From: Cytophagia bacterium | GTDB lineage: Bacteria > Bacteroidota > Bacteroidia > Cytophagales > Spirosomataceae | DNA length: 33,340 bases | Direction: 5' to 3' | NCBI GenBank assembly: GCA_004293645.1 | Contig: REAB01000075.1 | Coordinates: 1-33,340 of the forward strand | Part shown: positions 7,569 to 15,780 of the stretch, piece after piece | Numbering within the stretch: position 1 is the first letter of the stretch | Layout: each line of letters starts with the position of its first letter | Made by a program: the position numbers and the translations under genes | The notes under the pieces: model-generated | Databases searched by the model: none | Seen by the model: only the letters and a program-made list of their open reading frames with translations | Told to the model about the DNA's origin: nothing

Positions 7569-9134
7569 CTACTTCTCCAACGGCGTAAAATCTTTGAAAG
7601 TACCGACGAGGGCTTTGTCGGTGGCCGATTTTTTGTTTTCCCAACCTGCGTCCAAATCGAGCGTAACGGGGCCTTTAAGGTTGAGGGCAGTCCGAAATTC
7701 GTCGCGTTTGCGCAGAAATTCAGTTTTTTGGCGACGCGGCGCTTTGAGGGCGTACTCCCGCGCAAACACGTCGCCACGGCCCTGTACTTCGGTTTTTTTC
7801 TCCAACACGTAGTTGTACCTATCCAACAAATCTTTGAGCGGTTTGCCAATTACCTCGGTGGCTTCGAGCGTGCCAATGGTAAGAATAGTAGTGCCACCCA
7901 CCGCCGAAACAACGGAGCGGACATCGGTGGTTTTGATAACGGCGGGCGATATGCCCGTAACAGCCCCCAAGCTGGCGTTGAGCATGGAGCGGTTTTTCTT
8001 GCCTTTTTTAGCTTTTAAATACGATTTTTTGAGTTCTTGCTCTTTTTCGCTGAGTTGCGTTATTAAATTCCAGGCTTCTACCAAAATGCCCCGGTACAAA
8101 TCATAAAATTGTTTGTCTATTTCGGCCTCGTTTACGGCGTTTTGTACCGTAAAACTCACCCGCCGTTCGTCGCGGTTGCGGGCTTTGTCTATTACATAAA
8201 AAGTCAGATTAGTAACGAGCGAATCGAGCGGGTCTTTCACAAAATCGTAGCCAGGTGTCCAAATAAATTCATACTGGTTGGGCGTATTTTTTATCAACAA
8301 GTTGCTGGGCAGTTTTTGGTTATCCGACAAAAAACCGAACTCCACGATGTCATCGTCGCCGTTGGGGTCGGAGAGGTAAAACTTTAAATCAACTACCGCG
8401 TTTTCTTTGCACTTAAAATGGTCGTTGTTTGGAATCTGTGCAATGCTGGGCGGCAAGTCCATTTGGGTAGCTTCTACCTTCAATCTGCCCTTAGCGCGGG
8501 CCTTGGCGGGTTGGTCTTCTATCAAAAAATCAACATATAATGGATTGATTTTGAGGGAATTAAACTGCGTTTGCGAAGGTTGCCACGTAAACTCTCCTGC
8601 CGAGGTGAGCCGCGCTCCTTCGGGCAAAGATTCAGTTACGGGAATAACCACAACGGGGTCGCCGTCGTCGTCGCGGAGCGAATTTGCTTCTATTTTGTAG
8701 GTATTTTTGTTGCGAAACTGCACGTAAAAAGGCTTCAAATCTTCGACGCGCGGCGGCCTGTTTACGTGTTGCACCAAAAATTCTACCAAACGAGTAGCGG
8801 TTTGGCCAGTAGTGGTGCGGGCTTCAAATATCACTTGAACGGTGCGCTGGTTGTTGGTACGGGTGGCCAAATCGAACGAAGGTGTCCACTCAAACAACCC
8901 CGTCGAGTCTACGTACATTCCCTCTTGCTGGCCCTGATTTATCGAAAAAAACACTGTTTCAGAACTCGCGCCTGTGGCTTTGAAACGAAACATTACTGGG
9001 TTTCCTTCCAATATTTTATTCCAATTGGGCGCGTCGGGGAGCAAAATTTGGAAATTTGTTTTGGTATCTTGCGCCAAAACGTCGTTGCCAAACCAACCGA
9101 GGGTAAATAAACAAAGTAGGATTGAAAATTTCAT
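7569..9134 (-). CDS. Secreted protein with three Ig-like repeats
   Basis: A signal peptide (about residues 1-21, ending VLA) leads a 521-residue exported protein. Three Ig/cadherin-like repeats each end in an aromatic-x-W-x-P strand: FEWTP at 81-85, FTWQP at 182-186 and FIWTP at 290-294. The intervening loops are acidic (LRDDDGDP near 153-160, DPNGDDD near 257-263), which suggests calcium binding of the putative-Ig (He_PIG) kind. From about 345 the protein turns helical, with a lysine-rich stretch and then a glycine/alanine-rich hydrophobic patch (about 390-440) that could contact a membrane, followed by a charged C-terminus. No T9SS C-terminal sorting domain is obvious. A possible -7 box (TATTTTTG on this strand, 9171-9178) supports this start. 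The function is probably structural or adhesive; the partner is unknown. Confidence 0.75.
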   Translation of the reverse strand: MKFSILLCLFTLGWFGNDVLAQDTKTNFQILLPDAPNWNKILEGNPVMFRFKATGASSETVFFSINQGQQEGMYVDSTGLFEWTPSFDLATRTNNQRTVQVIFEARTTTGQTATRLVEFLVQHVNRPPRVEDLKPFYVQFRNKNTYKIEANSLRDDDGDPVVVIPVTESLPEGARLTSAGEFTWQPSQTQFNSLKINPLYVDFLIEDQPAKARAKGRLKVEATQMDLPPSIAQIPNNDHFKCKENAVVDLKFYLSDPNGDDDIVEFGFLSDNQKLPSNLLIKNTPNQYEFIWTPGYDFVKDPLDSLVTNLTFYVIDKARNRDERRVSFTVQNAVNEAEIDKQFYDLYRGILVEAWNLITQLSEKEQELKKSYLKAKKGKKNRSMLNASLGAVTGISPAVIKTTDVRSVVSAVGGTTILTIGTLEATEVIGKPLKDLLDRYNYVLEKKTEVQGRGDVFAREYALKAPRRQKTEFLRKRDEFRTALNLKGPVTLDLDAGWENKKSATDKALVGTFKDFTPLEK

Positions 9135-9170
9135 GGGTCAAATCAATGCGCTGGTCGAATAAGTAAACGC

Positions 9171-9178
9171 AAAAATAA
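9171..9178 (-). promoter_or_regulatory. Candidate -7 promoter element
   Basis: On the minus strand this reads TATTTTTG, a match to TAnnTTTG, 36 nt before the start codon of the Ig-repeat protein. The nearest TTG (9203-9205 on this strand) is 24 nt away, slightly long. Confidence 0.45.
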
Positions 9179-9285
9179 GTCATAGATTTCGTGCCTTGCG
9201 CCCAATTGCGTTATTTTTTGATAGACTCCTTGAAAATCAACACTATACGAAGAGATTGTTGTACTTTTTGAATACACTGTTTTTT

Positions 9286-10014
9286 ATGCAAACCAATTTT
9301 TCCGCACTTGCGGCTATTTTTTCTGAATTAGGCGGCGAATTTATTGCGCCAGTTGATGAGTTGGCAGTCAAAGTAAGCCAAATTAAAGCCTTTATTTTTG
9401 ACTGGGACGGCGTGTTTAATGACGGCACCAAAGACGACAACGGCAGCAGTAATTTTAGCGAAATAGATTCGATGGGGACCAATTTGCTGCGTTTTGGTTG
9501 GTGGCTGTCGAGCGGCGAAGAATTGCCGTTGATGGCCGTCATCTCGGGCGAGCGCAACGTGCGGTCGTTTCAATTGGTGCAGCGGGAGCATTATCACGTG
9601 GCTTATTTTAGGGCAAAACACAAAATCGAAGCTTTGCATCACCTTTTAGAACGCCATTGTTTGCAACCCAGCGAAGTAGCCTTTTTTTTCGACGACGCGC
9701 TCGATTTGTCGCTGGCCGAGCAGTGTGGCGTTAGAATAATGGTGCGGCACCGGGGCAACCCGTTGTTTAAAAAATACGTCATCGAAAACGGCTTGGTTGA
9801 TTATATTACGGGTTGCGAGGGACACCAATTTGCGGTGCGCGAAGGCTGTGAACTGCTGCTGGGGTTGCGCCAAGTTCACGACCAAGCCATTGTCGAACGC
9901 CAGCGATTTTACCCACATTATGAACGTTATTTGGCACAAAGACAAGCCGTAGCGAGTCAATACTTTACTGTTGAAGCGGGGGCTTTTGTAGAGAAACTTT
10001 TTGAACAACTCTAA
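9286..10014 (+). CDS. KdsC-like HAD phosphatase
   Basis: From ATG 9286 the product has 242 residues. An in-frame TTG at 9196 would add 30 residues without homology-like features, so I prefer the ATG. HAD motifs are in order: motif I FIFDWDGVFNDG, with Asp39 as nucleophile and Asp41 as acid/base; motif II as the VISGE serine; motif III as the lysine in RAKHKIEALHHLL; motif IV as FFFDDALDLSLAEQ. The absence of a large cap between motifs I and II and the DWDGVFNDG form are typical of the C0-cap KdsC group (3-deoxy-D-manno-octulosonate 8-phosphate phosphatase and relatives). The protein is longer than classical KdsC (about 170-190 residues), with extra N- and C-terminal helices, so the true substrate may differ. 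It is followed by a lipoprotein gene in the same direction. Confidence 0.72.
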   Translation: MQTNFSALAAIFSELGGEFIAPVDELAVKVSQIKAFIFDWDGVFNDGTKDDNGSSNFSEIDSMGTNLLRFGWWLSSGEELPLMAVISGERNVRSFQLVQREHYHVAYFRAKHKIEALHHLLERHCLQPSEVAFFFDDALDLSLAEQCGVRIMVRHRGNPLFKKYVIENGLVDYITGCEGHQFAVREGCELLLGLRQVHDQAIVERQRFYPHYERYLAQRQAVASQYFTVEAGAFVEKLFEQL

Positions 10015-10119
10015 CCACATCTTTCCCACTTTTAGAAGCAATATTTGCGCCGTCTGTCCGTTTTGGGTGGAGTATTTGAAATAAATAGGCCAATTTTGCG
10101 ACTCATATTGACCAACGCC

Positions 10120-10905
10120 ATGAACTTTTCCGTTTTTTTTCGTGCTTGTGCATTTTTTTTGCTGGGGCTTTTGCTTGTGCAATGCAGTTTTTTTGACAAA
10201 GAAAAAAAGCAAATTCCCGATGCGCCCGTGCATACCCTGGTTTTTATTGATAAAACCCAGAGCGTAAACGTCAATCGGGCCTTTGTGAATGACAAATACA
10301 AGCAAGTACTGAGCGATTTGGTGGAGCAGAATATCCACCAAAAAGGCGATAAGTTGGAGGTGTATTTTATTCACGAAAATACCCAAAAAGCGCGGGCCAT
10401 GTCTTTGACTTGCCGCACCGAAGTAGAAAACACCGACAACATGAGCGCTACCGACCGCGGGTCGGCCCAAACGGCTTCTGATATGCTTTTGCAACGTGAG
10501 CGCATGGTTTTTTTGCGGCAAGCAGTGGCCAAATTGGGCGTACAAAACGTGGGTAATTCGCAACAATACACCGACATCTGGGCCAGTTTGCCCGTTATTG
10601 CCAAAGCCGCCGAAACAGGCTCGGAAGTGAAGGTGTATTATTTGAGCGACATGATTGAAAGCATGAAAGGCGCAGCGCGGCGGGATTTTCATAACAATGC
10701 CCCCAAAAGCAACGCCGATGCCGAAAATTGGGCCAAAACCGATGCCAAAGGCCCGCTCAAAAGCTACGCCCTCGGCGGGGCCGACGTTAAAATTGTGCTA
10801 CCGTTTGAGCCCACGAGTTCTACCAAAGAAAACAACCCCACCGTTACTACTTATTGGACTACTTTGCTGCAAGAATTGGGTGCCGTGGGCGTGGAGGAAC
10901 TTTGA
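10120..10905 (+). CDS. Lipoprotein with VWA-like domain
   Basis: I start at ATG 10120, giving 261 residues, because this begins a lipoprotein signal with lipobox LLVQC and the modified cysteine at 22. A TTG 75 nt upstream would bury that signal. The mature protein begins with a beta strand and a MIDAS-like D-x-T-x-S (VFIDKTQSV, about 36-44). A later VYYLSDMIES strand fits the distal acidic residue of a von Willebrand factor A fold. This suggests a periplasmic or outer-membrane lipoprotein that binds a metal-dependent partner, but the family is not one I can name. It follows the HAD gene by 105 nt and ends at a hairpin shared with lysS. Confidence 0.65.
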   Translation: MNFSVFFRACAFFLLGLLLVQCSFFDKEKKQIPDAPVHTLVFIDKTQSVNVNRAFVNDKYKQVLSDLVEQNIHQKGDKLEVYFIHENTQKARAMSLTCRTEVENTDNMSATDRGSAQTASDMLLQRERMVFLRQAVAKLGVQNVGNSQQYTDIWASLPVIAKAAETGSEVKVYYLSDMIESMKGAARRDFHNNAPKSNADAENWAKTDAKGPLKSYALGGADVKIVLPFEPTSSTKENNPTVTTYWTTLLQELGAVGVEEL

Positions 10906-10923
10906 AATTTAGCTACCAAAAAT

Positions 10924-10959
10924 AGCCCCCAACGGCAGTTCAATGCTGTTAGCGGGGCT
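10924..10959. terminator. Hairpin between convergent lipoprotein and lysS genes
   Basis: AGCCCC (10924-10929) pairs with GGGGCT (10954-10959), and AACGGC (10931-10936) with GCTGTT (10945-10950, one G-U). On the minus strand the stem is followed by ATTTTTGG, so it most likely ends the lysS transcript; it could also slow the plus-strand one. Confidence 0.65.
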
Positions 10960-11001
10960 TTGAGGCTCTTGGCGGGTGTCAAATAAGTCTGTGTCATTTC
11001 A

Positions 11002-12726
11002 TCACCCAATCCATGCCTCCACGTCTTCTTTCTTTGGCATGGGCGCGTCAATTTTTAGCTTTTTGCGCATACCGCCCAAGTCATTGAAAATCTTGTTGGG
11101 GTTGGCTGCTTTGAGTTGCTCAATGGTCAAAATATTCATTTTTTGCAACGCTGGTACGTATTCGGCAGGTACACCCACGGCCACAAAATCGGCTTCGGTA
11201 GCCATTTCTGTTTTCTTTTCGGGGCGCATCTGCGGAAAAAACAGCACCTCCTGAATACTCGTTTGGTCGGTGAGCATCATCGTGAGGCGGTCTATTCCAA
11301 TGCCAATACCCGACGTGGTGGGCATTCCGTATTCGAGGGCGCGGATAAAATCTTCGTCCATGGCCATGGCCTCGTCGTCGCCGCGTTCGGCCAAGCGTAG
11401 TTGTTCTTCAAAACGCTCGCGTTGGTCAATGGGGTCGTTGAGCTCCGAATAGGCGTTGGCCACTTCTTTGCCGTTGATAAACAGCTCAAAACGCTCTACC
11501 AAACCCGCTTTGCTGCGGTGTTTTTTGGTAAGCGGCGACATCTCGACGGGGTAATCGGTAATAAAGGTGGGCTGAATAAGATTAGCTTCCACTTTTGCGC
11601 CAAACATTTCGTCAATCAATTTGGCAACGCCCATTGTTTTGTCCACCTCAATGCCCCATTCTTGGCACAAAACCAGCAATTCGGCTTCCGATTTGCCCGC
11701 TACGTTTACGCCCGTATATTTTTCGATGGCCTCAAAAATGCTCAATCGGATGTATGGCCCCGCAAATTCAATTTCGTTGCCCCAAGAGTGTACTTTGGTT
11801 TGATCATTAACCGCCACCGCCACTTTTTCCAGCAGTTCTTCGGTGGTGGTCATCATCCATTCGTAGTCTTTGTAAGCCACATAAAACTCCAACGCCGTAA
11901 ATTCGGGGTTGTGGGTGCGGTCCATGCCTTCATTTCTAAACATTTTGCCAAACTCATATACGCCATCAAAACCGCCCACAATGAGCCGTTTGAGGTAAAG
12001 TTCGTTGGCAATGCGCATAAACAGCGGCATATCGAGCGAGTTGTGGTGCGTCTTGAAAGGCCGCGCCGCTGCACCGCCGTGAATGGGCTGCAAAATGGGC
12101 GTTTCTACTTCAAGCCAACCTTTGTCATCAAAAATACGACGCATGGTGCTCATCACTTTGGCACGTTTTACAAAAATATCTTTGACCTGCGGATTCACAA
12201 TCAAGTCCACGTAGCGTTGGCGAAAGCGTTGTTCGGGGTCAGAAAAAGCATCGTAAACTTTGCCATCTACTTCTTTTACCACGGGCAATGGCCGCAGCGA
12301 TTTGTTCAAAATCTTGAACTCCTGCACGTGTACCGAAATCTCGCCCGTTTGGGTGGTAAACACAAAGCCTTTCACGCCAATGATGTCGCCAATATCGAGC
12401 AGTTTCTTAAAAACGGTGTTGTAAAGCGTCTTATCTTCGTCGGGGCAGAGGTCGTCGCGGCGAAAATAAAGCTGAATGCGCCCCGTGCTGTCTTGTAGCT
12501 CCACAAAAGACGCGCTGCCCATGATGCGGAAACTCATCAAACGGCCCGCAAGTGAAATATTTTCGTAGCGGTCAGTCGTACTGTCTATCTTATTGTTTTC
12601 GTAGTTTTTGCTGATGTCGGCGGCAGTGGCGTTTACCTCAAACGCTTCGGCTGGGTACGGGTCAATGCCCAAATTTATCAAATCTTGCCGTTTTTGGCGG
12701 CGCAGGAGTTCTTGTTCGCTCAACAT
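11002..12726 (-). CDS. lysS: Lysine--tRNA ligase (class II)
   Basis: The 574-residue enzyme charges tRNA-Lys. Its N-terminal OB-fold anticodon-binding domain (about 60-140, [20 protein letters not shown]) is followed by the class II catalytic core. Motif 2 lies in [19 protein letters not shown], and motif 3 in [13 protein letters not shown]. After the catalytic core (ending [10 protein letters not shown]) there is a C-terminal extension of about 70 residues ([16 protein letters not shown] to the end) with helix-hairpin-helix character. This extension is usual in Bacteroidota LysRS and absent from E. coli. The gene sits 34 nt downstream of an AbiEii-like gene on the same strand. No TAnnTTTG box is visible in that gap, so its promoter must lie inside or before the upstream module. 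Confidence 0.97.
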   Translation of the reverse strand: MLSEQELLRRQKRQDLINLGIDPYPAEAFEVNATAADISKNYENNKIDSTTDRYENISLAGRLMSFRIMGSASFVELQDSTGRIQLYFRRDDLCPDEDKTLYNTVFKKLLDIGDIIGVKGFVFTTQTGEISVHVQEFKILNKSLRPLPVVKEVDGKVYDAFSDPEQRFRQRYVDLIVNPQVKDIFVKRAKVMSTMRRIFDDKGWLEVETPILQPIHGGAAARPFKTHHNSLDMPLFMRIANELYLKRLIVGGFDGVYEFGKMFRNEGMDRTHNPEFTALEFYVAYKDYEWMMTTTEELLEKVAVAVNDQTKVHSWGNEIEFAGPYIRLSIFEAIEKYTGVNVAGKSEAELLVLCQEWGIEVDKTMGVAKLIDEMFGAKVEANLIQPTFITDYPVEMSPLTKKHRSKAGLVERFELFINGKEVANAYSELNDPIDQRERFEEQLRLAERGDDEAMAMDEDFIRALEYGMPTTSGIGIGIDRLTMMLTDQTSIQEVLFFPQMRPEKKTEMATEADFVAVGVPAEYVPALQKMNILTIEQLKAANPNKIFNDLGGMRKKLKIDAPMPKKEDVEAWIG

Positions 12727-12760
12727 TGTATGTATTTCTGATTAGTAATTTTCTTGGTTT

Positions 12761-13387
12761 TTAGGCTAAATGTTCTCTTACTTTTTTACTAATAAATGCT
12801 TTCACGCTGTCCCAAGTTTGTTTTTTGAGGCTAATTGGGTCTTCGCCTTCATCGGCATCGGCAAAATAAGTTATAGACTGAGGCACCGTGATGAGTAAAT
12901 TTTGAGTTGCATATTTTTCTTTGTGAAACTTGACAAAGTTATCAACAGAGAAGTGTTTTAAAAGCTCCGCTACGTCCCAAAAATCTTTTTTCTTGCCTCT
13001 GCCCAGCGTGGCTTGCACTTTCATGGCAATTATATCTTCGAGAGAAAACATTCTAATACCTTCAATGTGCTGTTCGTTTCTGATGAGTGGATGCGGATGC
13101 CGCACGATGTCAATTTTAACGTCATCAATGTAGCAAAATACGCCAAACCTGGTGGGCTTATCTTCTACCGCAAATCTATTGCTGAACTCACGTTTGAGCG
13201 CGTCTATAATATCCTCATTTTCAAATAATTTATTTGAAAACAAATCTAAATCAACCGACATTCGATGGCCGTATAGAAGCGACAGAGCCGTTCCACCCAC
13301 CAGTGCAAAATCCTGCAATTCAGGCATTTCCATCAATTTTTTTAGTATGGAAAAAGCGTGGGGTTCAACTGTCTTAATATGTAGCAT
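12761..13387 (-). CDS. AbiEii/AbiGii-type nucleotidyltransferase (toxin-like)
   Basis: The 208-residue protein has the minimal nucleotidyltransferase signature. GGTAL (31-35) precedes SVDLDLF, which provides Asp46 and Asp48; a third acidic residue follows in VKIDIV (Asp93). A C-terminal helical region includes KDFWDVAELL. This matches the AbiEii/AbiGii toxin family (PF08843), whose members act as the toxin of type IV toxin-antitoxin pairs or in phage-abortive systems. The start overlaps the end of the upstream small gene by 46 nt, so translation of the two is probably coupled. Both genes are more AT-rich than lysS, which suggests acquisition. It could instead be a house-keeping nucleotidyltransferase of unknown target. 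Confidence 0.82.
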   Translation of the reverse strand: MLHIKTVEPHAFSILKKLMEMPELQDFALVGGTALSLLYGHRMSVDLDLFSNKLFENEDIIDALKREFSNRFAVEDKPTRFGVFCYIDDVKIDIVRHPHPLIRNEQHIEGIRMFSLEDIIAMKVQATLGRGKKKDFWDVAELLKHFSVDNFVKFHKEKYATQNLLITVPQSITYFADADEGEDPISLKKQTWDSVKAFISKKVREHLA

Positions 13388-13650
13388 CTAAATTCGCTTA
13401 ATGGTTTGTTGACTACTGCACTGGCAAGATACATCCTTGTTTCGGGTAAAAACTTGGCGTTGAGCAGGGCTTGGGTTACTTTTTCGTCGCCGTAGTAGCG
13501 GCGACAATTGCGGATGTCGTCCACGTCGCCGCGTTCAAAAACGCGCTCAATCACAAAGTTGGCCTTGGCATCGTAGTCTATATTTTCAAACACCACGTCC
13601 CAAAAAATTCTTTTGTTGAATATCGGCTTTGGTTTGGCTTGATTTGACAT
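13342..13650 (-). CDS. DUF6922-like partner of AbiEii nucleotidyltransferase
   Basis: This 102-residue cytoplasmic protein has the look of the small DUF6922-type genes that precede AbiEii nucleotidyltransferases in Bacteroidota: an N-terminal KRIFWDVVFENIDYD stretch, the VIERVFERGDVDDIR helix, then the RRYYGDEKV helix and a C-terminal FRCYILRQLNP segment. The pattern suggests a small helical DNA- or toxin-binding protein, so I infer an antitoxin or regulator. It has a promoter on its own strand (TTG at 13695-13697, TAATTTTG at 13670-13677, 17-nt spacer). The overlap with the toxin-like gene is 46 nt, longer than usual stop/start overlaps. Confidence 0.7.
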   Translation of the reverse strand: MSNQAKPKPIFNKRIFWDVVFENIDYDAKANFVIERVFERGDVDDIRNCRRYYGDEKVTQALLNAKFLPETRMYLASAVVNKPLSEFRCYILRQLNPTLFPY

Positions 13651-13669
13651 AGATTTTAAATGTTTTTTG

Positions 13670-13697
13670 CAAAATTAAGGAAAAGAATCAACAACAA
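13670..13697 (-). promoter_or_regulatory. Promoter of the AbiE-like module
   Basis: On the minus strand, TTG (13697-13695) is followed after 17 nt by TAATTTTG (13677-13670), a match to the phylum's TTG/TAnnTTTG form, 19 nt before the start codon of the small partner gene. Confidence 0.55.
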
Positions 13698-13804
13698 AAT
13701 TGAAAAAATGAAGCCTAATGCTTTGATATGTCAATTGCTGGGGCATATATTTATGGCAAACAATGCTCCATTGCACAAATCAACCCAAAACCATCGCTTG
13801 GCTA

Positions 13805-14620
13805 ATGAATCCTGAACAATTCCAAACTTTTAATTTAACCATTGCCAACCACATAGCGCACGTGGCTATCAACCGCCCCGACCGTGCCAATGCCCTCAAC
13901 CAAACGGCTTGGCACGAAATGAAAGCCATTTTTGAAGCATTAGACGACAACGACGACGTGCGAGCGGTGGTGCTGAGTGGCGAAGGCAAACATTTTTGCG
14001 CAGGTATAGACTTAGAACTCCTCATGGATATTTCGCAGTTTGCCCACCAATGCGAAGGCCGCAAACGCGAAAAGCTCCGCAAGCGCGTATTTGAACTCCA
14101 AGCCCCCATCAATGCCATTGAGCAGTGCAGCAAGCCCGTTATTGCGGCCATTCATGGCGGTTGCATTGGCGGTGCCGTTGATATAATAAGTGCCTGCGAT
14201 ATGCGCTACTGCACCGACGATGCCTACTTTTGTATCCGCGAAATAGACATGGGCATGGTAGCCGACCTCGGTACGCTCCAACGCTTACCCAAACTCATTG
14301 CACCAGGCATTGTGCGCGAATTGGCCTACACAGGCCGCAACGTATTGGGCCCAGAAGCCGAGCGCATCGGACTGGCCAACCGCAGCTACCCCGACCAAGC
14401 TACCCTGCTGGCTGAGGTACAAAAAGTAGCCGAAATGATTGCCCAAAAATCGCCGCTTTCTATTCGTGGCACAAAAGCTATTTTAAATCATACCCGCGAC
14501 CATTCAGTCGCCGATGGCCTCGACTACATCGCCACTTGGAACGCCGCCATGCTCGTCTCCGACGATTTGATGGAGGCTTTTCAAGCTAAAATGCAAAAAC
14601 GAGCGGGCGTGTATCAGTAA
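13805..14620 (+). CDS. Crotonase-family dienoyl-CoA isomerase-like protein
   Basis: From ATG 13805 the protein has 271 residues; an ATG 42 nt upstream would add a tail that does not look like family sequence. The crotonase oxyanion-hole motifs are KHFCAGIDLELL (about 62-73) and HGGCIGGAVDI (about 117-127). Asp126, Glu146 and Asp154 have the spacing (20, then 8) of the catalytic residues of delta3,5-delta2,4-dienoyl-CoA isomerase (ECH1), and the text around them (ACDMRYCTDDAYFCIREIDMG, ADLGTLQRLPKLI) is very close to ECH1. Such enzymes rearrange double bonds during breakdown of unsaturated fatty acids. It is convergent with fmt, 12 nt apart. Confidence 0.85.
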   Translation: MNPEQFQTFNLTIANHIAHVAINRPDRANALNQTAWHEMKAIFEALDDNDDVRAVVLSGEGKHFCAGIDLELLMDISQFAHQCEGRKREKLRKRVFELQAPINAIEQCSKPVIAAIHGGCIGGAVDIISACDMRYCTDDAYFCIREIDMGMVADLGTLQRLPKLIAPGIVRELAYTGRNVLGPEAERIGLANRSYPDQATLLAEVQKVAEMIAQKSPLSIRGTKAILNHTRDHSVADGLDYIATWNAAMLVSDDLMEAFQAKMQKRAGVYQ

Positions 14621-14632
14621 ACGAACGGGTAG

Positions 14633-15556
14633 TTAGAGCCTTGCGCCTCGTAAAAACTCTTCGATTCCCATCTTTTTTTTGCCTTCCATTTGCAGCTCCA
14701 GTACGCTTACCCAGGCGTCGGCGGTTTTGAAATAAAGGTATTTTTTGTGGTCGGTGGCGTATGCACCCATTGGCACAAGCAACTCGTCGAACTGCGTAAT
14801 TACGGCTACTTCGTAAATTTTGAGCATTTTGTTGTCTAAAATTGTCCACGCAGCGGGGTAAGGCGAGAGGCCACGCACTAAGTTTTGAACCGATGCAGCC
14901 GTGCCATTCCAGTCAATTTCGCCCGTTTCTTTAAATATTTTGGGGGCTAATTTGGGCACCGCCACCGCTGTTTGTGGTATTTGTGGATAGTTGCCTGCTT
15001 CAATGGCTTGCGCCGTTTTTAGTACCAAACGCGCCCCTCTTTGCATGAGCCGCTCGTAAAGTGTTCCCACGTTGTCGGTGGAGAAAATGGGTTCTTTTTC
15101 TTGAAAAATAACATTACCCGTGTCAATTTGTTGTTCAATAAAAAACGTAGTTACGCCTGTTTCAGTCTCGCCGTTGATAATGGCCCAGTTGATGGGCGCG
15201 GCCCCACGGTAGTCGGGTAGGAGCGAGGCGTGCAAATTAAAAGTGCCTTTGGGAGGCATATTCCACACTACTTCGGGAAGCATTCTAAACGCCACCACTA
15301 CCTGCAAATCAGCTTTATAAGCACGGAGTTCGGCCAAAAAATCTACATTTTTTAGCTTTTCGGGCTGCAATACTGGAATGTTCTGCGCCAGCGCGTACGT
15401 TTTGACGGGCGATGCCGCCATGCTTTGGCCGCGTCCAGCGGGCTTGTCGGGTGCAGTTACTACGGCCACTACGTTGCAGTTTGCTTCAACGAGTTCTTGA
15501 AGGCTTCCGACTGCAAATTCGGGCGTACCCATAAAAATAATACGAAGATTGGGCAT
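14633..15556 (-). CDS. fmt: Methionyl-tRNA formyltransferase
   Basis: The 307-residue cytoplasmic enzyme formylates initiator Met-tRNA using 10-formyl-tetrahydrofolate. The N-terminal Rossmann-type domain begins RIIFMGTPEFA. The catalytic triad is visible as Asn107 and His109 in FNLHASLLPDYRGAAPINWA, and Asp145 in EQQIDTG, one residue off the E. coli numbering. The C-terminal OB-like domain (about 205-307) includes the usual INWNGTA-type strand (EIDWNGTAASVQNLVRGLSP). The length is normal. It is divergent from greA and convergent with the crotonase gene. No TAnnTTTG box is clear in front of it. Confidence 0.96.
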   Translation of the reverse strand: MPNLRIIFMGTPEFAVGSLQELVEANCNVVAVVTAPDKPAGRGQSMAASPVKTYALAQNIPVLQPEKLKNVDFLAELRAYKADLQVVVAFRMLPEVVWNMPPKGTFNLHASLLPDYRGAAPINWAIINGETETGVTTFFIEQQIDTGNVIFQEKEPIFSTDNVGTLYERLMQRGARLVLKTAQAIEAGNYPQIPQTAVAVPKLAPKIFKETGEIDWNGTAASVQNLVRGLSPYPAAWTILDNKMLKIYEVAVITQFDELLVPMGAYATDHKKYLYFKTADAWVSVLELQMEGKKKMGIEEFLRGARL

Positions 15557-15614
15557 ATTGTTGGCAATAAATTATATTATAAAATTATTTTTTTGTACTA
15601 AACCAATTAAGCTA

Positions 15615-15645
15615 TTGCTTTTCGTTACAAATATTATTATTTTTG
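15615..15645 (+). promoter_or_regulatory. Promoter of the greA leader
   Basis: TTG (15615-15617), a 20-nt spacer and TATTTTTG (15638-15645) match the Bacteroidota housekeeping promoter. The spacer is the same as in the tRNA-Leu promoter in this window. Transcription would start near 15652, leaving a leader of about 175 nt before greA. Confidence 0.7.
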
Positions 15646-15670
15646 TGTTCTAAATTTCGTCAAATAACAG

Positions 15671-15715
15671 ATGAACCAATTTAAGACGAACAGTTCGACA
15701 CAGCGTAAAGAGTGA
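15671..15715 (+). CDS. Possible leader peptide of greA
   Basis: A 14-codon ORF (MNQFKTNSSTQRKE) begins about 20 nt into the predicted leader transcript and ends 5 nt before the first hairpin. Its spacing fits a translated leader peptide that could influence folding of the downstream stems. It has no strong ribosome binding site and no codon run pointing to one amino acid, so its translation is uncertain. Confidence 0.25.
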   Translation: MNQFKTNSSTQRKE

Positions 15716-15720
15716 TAATT

Positions 15721-15780
15721 TCTACGGGGGGCGAAAGCCTCTTTTTTCGTAGAACGGTCATTGCGCCGTTCTTTTTTTTT
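15721..15780 (+). promoter_or_regulatory. Attenuator-like double hairpin before greA
   Basis: Hairpin 1 pairs TCTACG (15721-15726) with CGTAGA (15748-15753) and contains an inner GGGGGC / GCCUC-type stem closed by a GAAA tetraloop. Hairpin 2 pairs AGAACGG (15751-15757) with CCGTTCT (15766-15772) and is followed by a nine-T run, so it is a classical intrinsic terminator. The two hairpins share bases 15751-15753, so full formation of one disturbs the other. No promoter is visible between the T-run and greA, so greA expression probably depends on read-through. Alternatively the segment is an independent small RNA. Confidence 0.7.

Noticed and set aside
9646-10692. 348-codon minus-strand ORF across the HAD and lipoprotein genes
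   Set aside because: It spans two real genes and their gap on the other strand, and shows no family features.
11401-12498. 365-codon ORF on the plus strand opposite lysS
   Set aside because: It is the mirror of the lysS reading frame, with skewed composition and no motif. LysS itself is unmistakable.
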